Origin: Ligustrum vulgare
Taxonomy: Eukaryota > Streptophyta > Magnoliopsida > Lamiales > Oleaceae
DNA: 64,000 nt
Direction of reading: 5' to 3'
NCBI GenBank assembly: GCA_963555705.1
Contig: OY743181.1
Span: forward strand, 26,726,513 to 26,790,512
Shown here: one piece after another, positions 33,148 through 43,880 of the stretch
Position numbering within the stretch: the first letter of the stretch is position 1
Layout of the letters: every line of letters begins with the position of its first letter
Position numbers and translations under genes: made by a program
The notes under the pieces: model-generated
Seen by the model: only the letters and a program-made list of their open reading frames with translations
What the model was told of the DNA's origin: nothing
The model's database searches: none

Positions 33148-35930
33148 TTATTGTGGAGGAGGGACATCTTCTAAAGAGCCATTTCCAGATGCATCCAGAG
33201 GATCCGCAGGAGCATCTTGAGGCTCAAGATATAAGGCTTCAATGGAGGACATGTCCAAGGTCGGAACAGCTTCCTTCACGTCCCCCAAAGCCATCCTAGC
33301 CCCTAAGTTCCCAAAGACCCTCTGCATAGCCTCGTACTCTGGGGTCTCTTCAAAAGTCTCTTTGAAGTTCTGGACAGCCTCAGACACTCTGGTACTTAAA
33401 GCATTCTCCACCCGTGTCGTGACAGTCTGCTCTAGAACTTCAGTGATCCTAGTTTGCATGTGCTTCTCCAAAGAGGTAAGGTCCTCCTCCGCCTTTGTCT
33501 TAGCCTCCAGCTCCCTCCCCAATTTTTCATTAGCTGCTGCCACCTCAGCTTCCAGCTTGGACTTGGCTGCATTAGCGGCAGTCAAGGCCTCAGAGGAGAT
33601 GGACTGTGCACGGTTGGAATCATCCAGTTTTTTGCACAGAACTGCCAAGTCTGATTCAGAGGACCGGAGGTCATGCTTCAGCTTATCATTGTCCTCCTGG
33701 AGGCGCTTCGCATTAGCCCTCTCTTCTGAGGAAGACTTCCGGGCTATGGCCAGCTGGGTCTTTAAATCATTGATCTCCTTTAGCATGTTGTCCGCATGCC
33801 GGAGAGCAGTTTCAGTATTTTTCTTGTCCTGCTGCGCCTCATCCACGGACAATTCCACCTCGTCTATGAGGGCCAGCGCCCTGGCATTCATGGCCTTGGC
33901 GGCGAGCAGCTTTCGAGATGGACTGGCGCTAGAAGAGAAGGCGGACCAGCCCTCCATCCAAAATTGTTCAGTTATGAATGCGGCCCGGGATGGAGGAGAA
34001 CCGAGGAAGTCAAACAATGAAGGGATGAAAGCGACGTCTCTGGGGAGAATGCTGGTTTTAATATGCTTGAGCTCTTCCGCCCCCTCCAGGGTCACTTCAT
34101 AAGCCAAGCCCGAAATGGGCACAGATGGCTCGTCCTCCAAGTCTTCAACCATTGGTGGCGGAGGTGCGGAAGTGGACTCCTTGCCTTTACCTCTTCTGAG
34201 CCTCTTCAAGGGGGCGGGCTCCTCCTCAGGCATATGCTCAGATATGTCCTCGGACAGGGAAGGTGGCACCAAGGCATCCTTAGTCTCCCTGCCCCTCTTG
34301 GATCCACCTCTATCCGACCTTTTCCCCTTCCCTTTGGCAATGCCTCTTTCAGGATCTGCCTCCCTATCAATGCTGGGTTGTTGGGGATCCACTGGTAGCA
34401 GAGTGGGTGGTAGCAGTAGGGATGGAAGAGGGCCCTGAAGTTGGGTTGTAGACTTCTCGGATGCTTCTTTTGCCAGCCCAACTTGCAAGTTGGCCAGGAC
34501 CGTTTTCTGCCTTCTTTCAATCTCGCTGCCGTGGCGTAGGGCAGGAGGGATCTTCTTAGCCATGAGACCCTTTAAAGAGATCTTCGGAAATTCCTTGGAA
34601 CCTAGAAAGAAAGGAGAAAATGAGGCTATGAATAGAAAAAGCGTAAGGTAAAATAGTATTAGGAAAACGATTTTACTCATGGCTCACATAAGACCGTGTT
34701 TAACAAATAACTTGTTTTGCTGAATGACCCCTTGAAAAGTACCTTTGTAAGCAAACAAGCGCCTCACTGCTACTAGATCTACGTCGGGAAGGAGGCGAGC
34801 AAAAGTGTCCCCTGCCATAAACCGATGACATGTTAGTAAGCAGCCAAGAAAGGTAAATGGGAGTTAAAAGAGCGAAAGACATGTGACACTTAAAGTCTCT
34901 AAAACAAGTGCAAGACTCACTAGGTAGGGAAAGAGTTCGGGGAAATGTAATTTCTGGACTGGGGTCCACAGGAGAACTCTGCCACTCCCCAGTGACCCAG
35001 AACTACTGATTCCTCCAGTTCTTTATTGAGGTGGGGTGATCGGTGATAACAGGAGGATAAGAGCCCCGGGGAGACAAGTAATACCAATCCTTGACGTCCA
35101 ACCTCACGTCTCTCTCCCTTCTAACTGATTTCTTCAAAGTATAGAGAGTGTGAATGATGTGCAGTGAGATGGGGTGATCAGGGTTGACCTCTTGCCACAC
35201 CAACCAAGTGCCTGCAGCCTGTGTCCAGAAATTGGGGGCCAGCTAATAGGGACACATGTTATAGCTCCTAAGCAACGCCCTGAACAAGGGGTGCAGGGGA
35301 AGCCTCATCCCGCAAGAAAGGGCATCGTAGCATATGGCCGCTTGGCCTGGAGGAGGGCTGGAAGGTCGGTAGGAAGGTGTAGGATGCACCACTTGGACCC
35401 CTTCTGGCAGCCTGAATTTTTCAGAAGCCCCGGCCAAATACCCTTTGAATTTCAGTAGCAACCTCACTGCTCTCCCATGACTCTGGGTTTGGATCAGGAT
35501 CAACGTGGTAGCCAGAAACCTTGTTAACCTGGTCAACCCAATCCTCTACTTGGGAGATCCCCTCTGCAGTCAAACCCAATTCTTCCCTATGTGCCCTAAA
35601 CAGGGCCCTAATGATTAATCCGAGGTCCTGGTGACCTGAAGAAGAACCTGCCACCTCTTCTCTCCTCAGATCCCTGTCTCGTTTGCTTCGAAGTTTTGTC
35701 AAAGATGCCTCCTCCTCAGCTGACATATGAGCCATGTAGTTCTGATGTTTTTCTTCTTCGCTGTCAGAATCACTCAAATAAATTATGCTACTAGTTTTCC
35801 TATTTCTCCTCTTAATCTGTTCCCTAAAGAAGCGGGAACTAAAAACCGATAAAGAGATGGGGCAGAAACCTCTGACGGGAACCGCCATTGCTAACATTTT
35901 CTGTGAACCCGTTCCCCCAACTCTGTCCAT
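33148..35930 (-). pseudogene. Antisense spliced gene of the 'putative gypsy-type transposon' family (Transposase_28-like)
   Basis: Tat elements often carry an extra gene on the antisense strand. Exon 1 (about 35930-34921) encodes a Ser/Glu-rich start, then GMRLPLHPLFRALLRSYNM and VKDWYYLSPRG ... DHPTSIKNWRN, the conserved core of that domain. GTGAGT at 34920 and a CAG near 34813 bound intron 1. Exon 2 (about 34812-34743) encodes TFARLLPDVDLVAVRRLFAY. Intron 2 ends in TAG before 34601. Exon 3 (34601-33148) is open for about 480 codons, with a basic nuclear-signal-like cluster (GKGKRSDRGGSKRGRE) and a long coiled coil (about 33800-33350). Two stops in exon 1 (after MCPY and NWRNQ) suggest a dead copy. 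Its role is unknown. Confidence 0.75.
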
Positions 35931-36721
35931 TTTTTCTTTTGTTTTAAAGGTGGGTCAGACTCAACAAAAAGAGGGTGCAAAAACAAAATTTTCAAACCCA
36001 CAATGAGAAACTAAAAGTAGAAAAGTCTCGCATATACAAAGACCAAGAGATTTACCTTCAAATGACGAATGCTTGAAATTGAGCACTTGGAACGAAGAAC
36101 TCGCCGGTAAAAACTGTGGAACATTAAGGGCGGATGCTGGGTAGAAAACCCTTGAAGAGAAGACTCAAAACTAGCAAGGAAGAGAAAAATGGCACGAGCT
36201 TTCGCCAGAGTATTGCTGCAAAGATTATTAGAAAATGGTAAATGGGAAATAATAAAATGAAGGAGGATTTATAGGGATCCCAATGATCTGGATTCCTTGA
36301 TTTTTGTGAGCTTTATGATTAATGTGGTTAACCCATGCTTCTTGGAGAATGGGCTAATCAAAGCGCCAGCCGTCAAAGGGAGGGACAAAACCGTTCAGCT
36401 ACCACAGTGAGTACCACGCGCTGCGAAATGCCACTCCCATCACCTTTTATATATATTTCTTGGGAACTGACGACAATAGCCCCCCTTTTTCATTAAATAC
36501 GCCGCCTAAGATACGCGCTAGTGCGTCCCAAACCTTCATTCAGGAGAGGAAGCCGAAGTAGGAGGTCGGCTCCACACCAAATCCAAACCTCCAATAAGGA
36601 AGGTCATCCTAGGAACCAGGTCCGCGGCATCATACGAAAGCCACCATAACAAAGTTAGCGCCTCGGGTGTATAACAAATCCTACACGTCCATGAATGATC
36701 GCTTCGGATTTGAGGGACTAG
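34681..36721 (+). other. Tat 3' region around and upstream of the antisense gene
   Basis: From 35931 to 36721 there is no ORF I can support. The part from 36000 to 36480 is where the antisense promoter would lie, with a TATATATAA-like sequence on the minus strand near 36450. The polypurine-like GGATTTGAGGGACTAG abuts the 3' LTR. Confidence 0.4.
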
Positions 36722-37378
36722 TGTTGAATCCAAGCCCAAAGAGAGGTACAATGATCCACTAGCAAGGGTCCAACTAATTCCCAACGGACCGTGACCCATA
36801 GCTGAGGTCTGAAATATCACCTTGGGTCCGATTCCGAGGTGGTGGGTCAAGCGAACCTTTTTAGCCGAACTGATTTACGCTTGGCCAATGTGCTTTACAC
36901 TCACCCTGGGTGCTTTACGACAGTAACCAGAAGAGAGATGGAGTCAGGGATGTGACACTGCCTTCACCAAGATGTGACGGCGTCCATCCCCTACGAAATG
37001 TAGCAATGATTACGGTCAAAAAGCAAGGTTGTCACCTCCAAGAGCTAGGGTGATGAAAAGTGTAAAGTATGCCACGTGTCATGATCCGAGACAACAGGTT
37101 CCTCTATAAATGGAGCACAATTGCCTCCAAGAAAAGGGTTACCATTTTTACTCTCTTAACTAAATATTTACTCTCACTCCCTTTTCTCTCTTTTACGCAC
37201 TTATATTTCCCGCACTAAAATTATATTTGCTTGACATGGGCACTGACTTAGGCATCGGAGCCACCCCGGCCCCCTTTGCAAATTGATTGTTTGTCACAGT
37301 GCGCAGGAGATCCACGTGTTCAAGAGGGAGGAGCTGAGACGTGTTGGTCTAAGGTCCAGCCGGATTTTGTGGTCAACA
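36722..37378 (+). repeat. 3' LTR of the Tat element
   Basis: 657 bp, matching the 5' LTR with scattered substitutions and short indels (for example, about 15 bp fewer near 37256). The ATAAG target duplication follows. Confidence 0.95.
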
Positions 37379-37630
37379 ATAAGGAATTTGATATTTTAAA
37401 ATATTTGAGATTGGACTCGATTTGAATATATTTAAATTTATTATACAATGACTAGACGAACACGATTTCACTTTAAAAATAAAATTTGGTTTAAAACATA
37501 GCGATGCATTTTTCGAGAAAAACGTTTTTATTTTATTTAAAAACTCTCCATCGCTACACCAAATGTATGTACACCATATCACAATGTCACTTAAAAATGT
37601 CAATTAAAAATGTCTTCCTAAAATTACTCC

Positions 37631-38010
37631 TGACGAGAATAACAATAAACCTAATTTCAAAGTAAAGCCCTCATAAAGTTTCAAGCAAAACCGTAATACA
37701 AACTTCATTCTTTAGACAATAAATCACATTTGAATGTATATACTCTAATCTCCAAGCAAATCACCACCATTAGAGGCAAAAATGCAACTTCATAAGAAAA
37801 ATCATAATTTTTGGGCAAAAATCCAACAGTTTCAAATAGATTTAAAAATTTATCGAACAAAACTTTAGTTCATTGTACAAATGGGCGATGAGTATACCTT
37901 GTGACTTGTGTTCTAAAATGAGAAGAAAAATGACCAAATTTCTTGTCAGAGGTACTTTTGACGGTACAATCTTTTTGCCCTTTTTTGATTTTTGATTATT
38001 ATTATTATTC
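37631..38010. other. Non-coding DNA
   Basis: AT-rich; I see no gene or repeat beyond a short ATT run at about 37998-38009. Confidence 0.6.
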
Positions 38011-38206
38011 CTAGTGAATCACTCGTACGATGTACGGGAAGAAACATCTGAGTAAAGATAATTCAATATGAAATTAGATGAATCCTTTTGATAAAATAAA
38101 TAAATTTCACAAATAAGAGATAATATCATTTTTTATTGGTTTCATATGACTACAAATTTTGGAATGCTTCTTTGTACACAACATTATTTGTTGATTTTGT
38201 TGTTCT

Positions 38207-38422
38207 TCATTTCTTATCACAAATCAACATCTTTAATCCTAAACGATTTGTCATTCTAGAAATCATAACATAAAGTTGTCCATGTGTAAACACCAGACGT
38301 TTAAGAAGAAGTCCAACATGCAAGAATGATTGCCTCTGACTTTTATTGATAGTCATGACATATAACACCATCAATAGAAATTGCCTTCTTTGAAATCTAA
38401 TAATTAGTTTGTTTGTCAACAT
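38207..38422 (-). pseudogene. Helitron helicase C-terminal fragment (Pif1-like)
   Basis: The 71-codon open frame matches the last motif of Helitron/Pif1 helicases: a Met-Thr-Ile-Asn-Lys-Ser-Gln stretch, then HVGL and VFTHGQLYVMISR. The usual Gly after KSQ is changed to Arg. The enzyme would have unwound DNA during rolling-circle transposition. Helicase motifs I to V are absent. Confidence 0.8.
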
Positions 38423-38566
38423 GAATTGATTCAGAACAAAACACTCAATCAGAAACTTAATACTATTATTGAGCTAGTTTCAACTCGAAATTTTAGACGA
38501 ATATGTGTCTTTGAGCTCGCTTTGAAATATACTAATTCATTCGTTGGCAATCCATGATTTCAAACC

Positions 38567-38854
38567 TCACCAAACCGCAAAAAAATAGTTTGATTTGATT
38601 TTGTTTAAAAAATGAATTGGTTTTGTTTGGTTTGGTTTGGAAAAATTCCAAACCGTTTTAAATGGCTTGGTTTGAAATATTACTACAAATTGCCCAAACC
38701 AATTCGTGTTCACCCCACAACATAGTGAGAACTTCGGATTATGATATGTTTTATAATGCTTATCCACTCTCTCTTCGCAGCAAAAATTTGCCTTGCAAAA
38801 TAAATACTTAAATGTAGGATCTCCAATGTCCATGTACTCTGAACAATCAAACAA
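38567..38854 (-). pseudogene. Helitron N-terminal region fragment, copy 1
   Basis: MFDCSEYMDIGDPTFKYLFC and HNPKFSLCCG match the region before the Helitron_like_N domain in plant Helitron proteins, including its conserved Cys residues. The Asn/Thr/Lys-rich tail after SLCCG is not Helitron sequence. A near-identical copy lies at 39732-39977. Confidence 0.7.
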
Positions 38855-39743
38855 TAGATGAAAAAGTTAATAATATAGATCATGCATATAAAAGATAAGA
38901 TTTACTGTTTTGACTATTGACAAAGAAAAACAACACGTATAAGAAACGAATTCGATAATCATAAAAAAAGAAAAAAAAAACTAAAATTGTGAGATTGACA
39001 AAGATACATCAAATTCATGGTATTATAGGCTTTTGTAATATTTATTCAACGTAATTGTTTTTTTATAAAAATTATAATATAACATTGATCATCTCAATTT
39101 TCAGTTAAGTAAATTGGGAGACAATTTACTTATTGTTGTAAAACTTAAAAATCATAAATATTGAATTAAAAGTGTAATTATTTAAAACAAAATTTAATAA
39201 AAATTGATTAAATATTCGATATAAATATAAATGAAAATTCGACATTGAATTTGTATAACCGAACGAAATTATTCATCTATAAGATTGAAACCAATAAAAT
39301 ATCACAATTATTATTAAAAATTATTTACGTATTAAATGTAACATTCTATAAAAATTCTAATTAATTTAATAGAACGCAATAAAAAGGAGCTCGAATTTTT
39401 AGATGCACTAAATAACTAAAAAAATAAGAGTATTTATAAAAAGTTTTATACGATAAGATTTATTTAATATTAGATGCTCGATACAACTTCAATATAATTT
39501 TGAATTGAAAATTTTACATTGAATTCGTATGACTCATTAAAAGATCAGAATAATTTTATAAAAAGAGAGGTTTAAACACAAATAACCAAATATAAATAAG
39601 TAAAAAAAAAAAAAATCTCTATAAAAATATTTAAGTGAAAGTAGCAGTGTGAACACAATAAAAGCTGAGTTTTGGAGTGTGAAAGTAATAAAAGTTGAGT
39701 TTTCCCGCCAAAACTCAGTTGCTTTTATATATTATATAGATAG

Positions 39744-40862
39744 TTTTGTTTGGTTTGGTTTGGAAAAATTCCAAACCGTTTTAAATGGTTTGGTTTGAAA
39801 TATTACTACAAATTGTCCAAACCAATTCGTGTTCACCCCACAACAAAGTGAGAACTTCGGATTATGACATATTTTATAATGCTTATCCACTCTCTTTTCG
39901 CACCAAAAATTTGCTTTGCAAAATAAATACTTAAATGTAGGATCTCCAATGTCCATGTACTCTGAACAATCAAACAATAGATAAAAAAGTTAATAATATA
40001 GATCATGCGTATAAAAGATAAGATTTACTGTTTTGACTATTGACGAAGAAAAACAACACGTATAAGAAACGAATTCGATAATCATAAAAAAAGAAAAAAA
40101 AAACTAAAATTGTGAGATTGACAAAGATACATCAAATTCATGGTATTATAGGCTTTTGCAATGTTTATTCAACGTAATTTTTTTTTTATAAAAATTATAA
40201 TATAACATTGATCATCTCAATTTTCAATTAAGTAAATTGGGAGACAATTTACTTATTGTTGTAAAATTTAAAAATCATAAATATTGAATTAAAAATATAA
40301 TTATTTAAAACAAAATTTAATAAAAATTGATTAAATATTCGATATAAATATAAATGAAAATTCGACATTGAATTTGTATAAAAGAACGAAATTATTCATC
40401 TATAAGATTGAGACCAATAAAATATCACAATTATTATAAAAAAATATTTACGTATTAAATGTAACTTTCTATAAAAATACTAATTAATTTAATAGAATGC
40501 AATAAAAAGGAGCTCGAATTTTTAGATGCACTAAATAACTAAAAAAATAAGAGTATTTATAAAAAGTTTTATACAATAAGATTTATTTAGTATTAGATGC
40601 TTGATACAACTTCAATATAATTTTGAATTGAAAATTTTACATTGAATTCGTATGACTCATTAAAAGATCAGAATAATTTTATAAAAAGAGAGGTTTAAAC
40701 ACAAATAACCAAATATAAATAAGTAAAAAAAAAAAAATCTCCATAAAAATATTTAAGTGGAAGTAGCAGTGTGAACACAATAAAAACTGAGTTTTGGAGT
40801 GTGAAAGTAATAAAAGTTGAGTTTTTCCGCCAAAACTCAGCTGCTTTTATGTATTATATAGA
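39744..40862 (-). mobile_element. Tandem duplicate of the Helitron 5' part
   Basis: It repeats 38621-39740 at a spacing of 1123 bp, with few differences over the full length. It contains its own TC 5' end at 40862 and its own NPKFSLCCG fragment (39732-39977) but no 3' hairpin. It lies head-to-tail directly behind the first Helitron. Confidence 0.85.
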
Positions 40863-40924
40863 TATAGATTATGAAACAAAGACACAGGAGACAAGATATA
40901 ATATGGGGATATGTGGTTTTGAAG

Positions 40925-40928
<4 letters not shown>

Positions 40929-40994
<66 letters not shown>
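40929..40994. repeat. (TTA)n microsatellite
   Basis: About 22 trinucleotide units. The poly-Leu ORF over it is a repeat translation. Confidence 0.95.
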
Positions 40995-41145
40995 TTTCAA
41001 GATTTGATATACTTTTTTCGACATTTCAAATCACTAATTAATGTAGGACATGTCAAGATTTATTTATTTATTTTTTTTCCCAGAAGGGCATAATTGTCCA
41101 AAAGTGACGAGGTACAAAATTAGTAAAAATTCAATTTTTAGATTA

Positions 41146-41660
41146 CTAGTATCACACCCGTGCGTTGCACGAAAGAACAATAGGAATGCTTTTACTATAG
41201 ATATCATTTCAGAATTAAAGAAGAAAATTTTGAACATAATTTGCTTTGATTAATGATTAAAACTATTATTAATAATGCTCAAAGTAGAAATGAACTAAAA
41301 TTCTCACAAATTTTGGAAAACCTCTTTAAATACTATGCTCCTCTTTGAAACCTGTTACTTCAAATTAATGTAGTTTGTAATAGTGAATTGGAGAATGTGT
41401 GGCTAAAAAATAAGGAATCTTTTAAGATTTATGTATAAATTATTTTATTGATATAATGTGTGGTTGAAAATGGGATTTGGAAAAAAAATATTTAAAATTA
41501 TGGGTATCAAACAATTGTTTGTACAGTTTGTTGTTGTCCACACCTATGTGATGAACGAAAGTTGTTATAAACAAAATACATTTTCAACAATTGCTCAAAC
41601 TTAAATTAAAAGAGTTTTTAGTTAAATAGACTTGATAATCAATAAATTTAGTAATATAGA
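41146..41660 (-). mobile_element. Second Helitron 3' end, 5' boundary uncertain
   Basis: The minus strand reads CGTGCAACGCACGGGTGTGA followed by TACTAG and T, a textbook Helitron 3' terminus (hairpin GTGC-AAC-GCAC, then CTAG before host T) ending at 41146. A candidate 5' end TCTATATTACTAAATTT is at 41660, but the preceding base is G where A is expected, so the extent is provisional. No coding remnant is seen. Confidence 0.5.
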
Positions 41661-41719
41661 CTTCTCTATTGAAAAGTCAAAATTACCCTTAATGATATAT
41701 CCTTTCTTTATTCTGGTTA

Positions 41720-42409
41720 ATTTAACTCATGGCTAATTATTTGGACTTTTCGTAATTCTTTCAATTCTTCAAAATACTCTTTATATTTTGATAATTTTTC
41801 AAAGGCTTTGGGATGATCTTGCTTAGTTATATATCCTAATACTATTCCTTCCGAAACTTATTCTTCTATATCCTTATGTTCGAGTGATATATTATAAACT
41901 ATATTTATATTTTTGGCAGTTTCAACAGAGTTGAATCTTATATTATTTATGTAAGCGTAATCAATATCTTTATATATTTCTTCTAATTTGGACTGGGTAA
42001 CAGAATATATGCCTTGATAATTTTCAGTAGTAGTTAATAAAAACGAAATATCTTTATCATCCAAATATAAACATCACAATCACTAGAAGTGGATATTTAT
42101 GAAGTGTTCATAAATTCAAATGATCAGGTTAATCAGGATTATGTCTAACCATTCTATTTTCTTGGTCTAAGGTTCGTAAAACTAAACCTGTGAATCTAAT
42201 TTCATTATTTTTTTTTTGTAACCAAATTAGATGTTGTTGTTGTTCGTACTGATGAAATCTGATGGTATTTAGTATTTTTTCCCATTTTTCTTGATTATTT
42301 TCTTGTTTAATTCTCTGAGAAGTTTTTCTATCTCTCTGGATCTTAAATCATATGTATTATCGTTAACTATTCTAAGTCTCTCAATATCTTCTCTATCATC
42401 ATTGTTCAT
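41720..42409 (-). pseudogene. Pararetrovirus first ORF, N-terminal part
   Basis: An ATG at 42409 opens MNNDDREDIERLRIVNDNTY, about 750 bp downstream of the promoter. The frame is then shifted and carries several stops. A 67-codon open piece at 41858-42064 (SKLEEIYKDIDYAYINNIRF) is the best-preserved section. By position it is the start of the capsid-movement ORF whose C-terminal part is at 62888-64000. It ends without a counterpart on the left, where the integrated virus or its decay stops. Confidence 0.55.
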
Positions 42410-43505
42410 AATTAAAAATAACAAGCATGTGGAAGCATATGATTAAAAACATGTTATCAAAGTATGTAAATGACAGTAAGTAAGCTTACAGTAATCAAAT
42501 AGAAATAAGCAGGTTTTCCCTCCAGTGTCGTCCTATAGCTGCCTTGCATGTACTCAATCAATCATTTGAATCAAATGAATATTAGATATTTTTTAATAAA
42601 TTGGGTCCTCAACTTCTTCCGCAAAAAGTTTTTCAATCAAGGTTGCACTTCTCACTCTAGAGAACTAGCCGTATTTCCACAGACGCTATCTCACAGTATT
42701 CAGAGTCTCTGTTTTCACCCTTATCTAGACTCCTTTCAGGAAGACCTTACTTAGAACTTTTCCAAAACTACATGTTTTAAAAACAAGTTTTAAAACTGAA
42801 ACAAAGCTCAAATATTATCCCACAACGCCACAACACATCAAAAAGCTGACAGGATTTCTGCTGAGCAACAGATTCTTCAAAAACTTAAAGAAAACCTTTT
42901 TAAGAAAGCTTTGATAAAAACTCAAACATTATTTCATTCATAGATTGACATTGTACATACTGCAAACTACATACAGACACTTTTGGTACTCACCTTATGA
43001 GTTTAGAACTCCACAAGTGATTGCCTTATTACAAACTTTGATATCTTCATACTATCTATCAATATTTTTCTTGAATACAGTTGGTGTAAACAAGTTTTGA
43101 ATAAAGAGTACAAGTGCTTGACTCAGATATTTTGGAATGCCTCTTCACTGAATCCCTTTCCCCTTTTATAGAGGTCCTGGATTATTTTCCTCATCTCCTT
43201 TTTGGTGACAATAAATGACCCTTATCTCTTCTGCAATAAATTTCTTGTTGAGTAGTCATCAACCACTTTTTTAGGTGCATTAATCTTTCTTTCTAGCCGA
43301 CTTCAATAATTCTTGACATGTTATCTTCCGGATTGTGACAAAACATCACAGCTTTTCTTTAATAAAGAGACTTTATTAAAGTAGTGAGTGAAGGGTTTTG
43401 TCATGACATCTACCTTTCATTATCTTCTTGTTGTTTAATGACCACAGTTTTTCTTTAATAAATGACTTTATTAAAGTAGTGATAAAGGGTCACTATTTGA
43501 CAGCA
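42410..43505 (-). promoter_or_regulatory. Pararetrovirus intergenic region: promoter and leader
   Basis: The minus strand has CTCTATAAAAGGGG at about 43160-43173, a good TATA box. Upstream of it two copies of a roughly 50-bp unit lie at 43347-43400 and 43443-43493. Each contains CTTTAATAAA, then CTTTATTAAAG, an inverted repeat able to form a hairpin. No genes are supported. The region would drive the pregenomic RNA. I did not find the tRNA-Met primer site here. Confidence 0.6.
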
Positions 43506-43880
43506 TTATTTTTCCATCCTTGAGTCAAAGAACTCTACTGGGAATTCTATACTATCGAGTGATGCATGGCTTATATATTCAACAAGACAGTGTTCACACC
43601 TATATTCTGGATGGTCCCACATTATCTTACATAGCTCTTTGTGCGTAGTTTCATTTCCACTTACTTCATTAATAATAATTTTTTCAAGTATGTGGTCCAA
43701 TTTACAAATATCTACTTCTTTAGATGGGAATCTTGCATTGGAGTAGATTACATAATTATCTGAAGGATATAACCAAATTTTTTCTTTTTCAGAAATAACA
43801 TGACTTAAATTATCAAATATTTCTTTATATCCTTTCGCTCTTCTGTAAGAAATCATGTTAACAATATCTTCATATCGATT
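43506..43880 (-). pseudogene. Pararetrovirus transactivator-like ORF, C-terminal exon-sized piece left of the Athila
   Basis: The open frame ends at 43506 and contains CKIMWDHPEYRCEHCLVEYI. It is interrupted at 43880 by the Athila LTR; codons beyond that point come from the LTR. Its upstream part lies at 59471 and above, across the insertion. By position between RNase H and the promoter it corresponds to the last caulimovirid ORF, the inclusion-body/transactivator protein. I see no decisive motif. Confidence 0.5.

Larger units (their letters stand above)
17552..37378 (+). mobile_element. Full-length Ty3/gypsy Tat-lineage retrotransposon with a nested element
   Basis: Two LTRs (17552-18219 and 36722-37378) with TG...CA ends are flanked by a perfect 5-bp target duplication ATAAG (17547-17551 and 37379-37383). 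Between them lie leader repeats, gag, protease, RT, RNase H, integrase, a long 3' region and an antisense gene. A 7.7-kb element (21149-28889) interrupts the protease/RT junction. Without that insert the element is about 12.1 kb, a usual size for Tat elements. Gag and pol carry several stops and frameshifts. Confidence 0.96.
16513..37558 (-). mobile_element. Solo LTR of a chromovirus-type element, split by the Tat insertion
   Basis: Bases 16513-17551 and 37384-37558 together make a TG...CA unit of about 1.2 kb. On the minus strand it starts TGTAGCGATGGAGAG and ends GGGCATTACA. Its start resembles that of the LTR at 21149-22966 (TGTAGCGACCAAG). No PBS, PPT or internal region adjoins it. CCAA flanks both ends (16509-16512 and 37559-37562). 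It arose before the Tat insertion that divides it. Confidence 0.65.
16399..37630. mobile_element. Small MITE split by later insertions
   Basis: Bases 16399-16449 (GAGTAATTCTAGGGAGACAT onward) and the reverse complement of 37579-37629 agree over about 50 bp, including ATTTTTAATTGACATTTTTA and AGTGACATTGTG. These are the terminal inverted repeats of an element of about 180 bp, now separated by 21 kb of nested insertions. No clean target duplication is visible, so its superfamily is not assigned. Confidence 0.7.
38011..39740 (-). mobile_element. Decayed Helitron
   Basis: Read on the minus strand it starts TCTATATAATATATAAAAG at 39740, preceded by A. It ends with a small hairpin (CGTAC-ATC-GTACG) and CTAG at 38011. 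These are the structural ends of plant Helitrons (5' TC, 3' hairpin and CTRR, insertion after A). Inside are remnants of the RepHel protein: the N-terminal YMDIGDPTFKYLFCKANF ... NPKFSLCC (about 38854-38690) and the helicase C-terminal MTINKSQRQSFLHVGL ... FTHGQLYVMISR (about 38422-38207). Most of Rep and helicase is deleted. The base after CTAG is G, not the expected T. Confidence 0.75.

Noticed and set aside
33242..34438. Plus-strand ORFs of 66-286 codons in the Tat 3' region
   Set aside because: They mirror exon 3 of the antisense gene, whose coiled-coil coding sense and splice sites lie on the minus strand.
40771..41007. ORF ending in a poly-Leu run
   Set aside because: It is the TTA microsatellite beside a Helitron 5' end.
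41858..42064. Independent host gene near the Helitron
   Set aside because: It lies in phase with pararetrovirus layout, downstream of the viral promoter and the ATG at 42409, so a first-ORF remnant explains it better.
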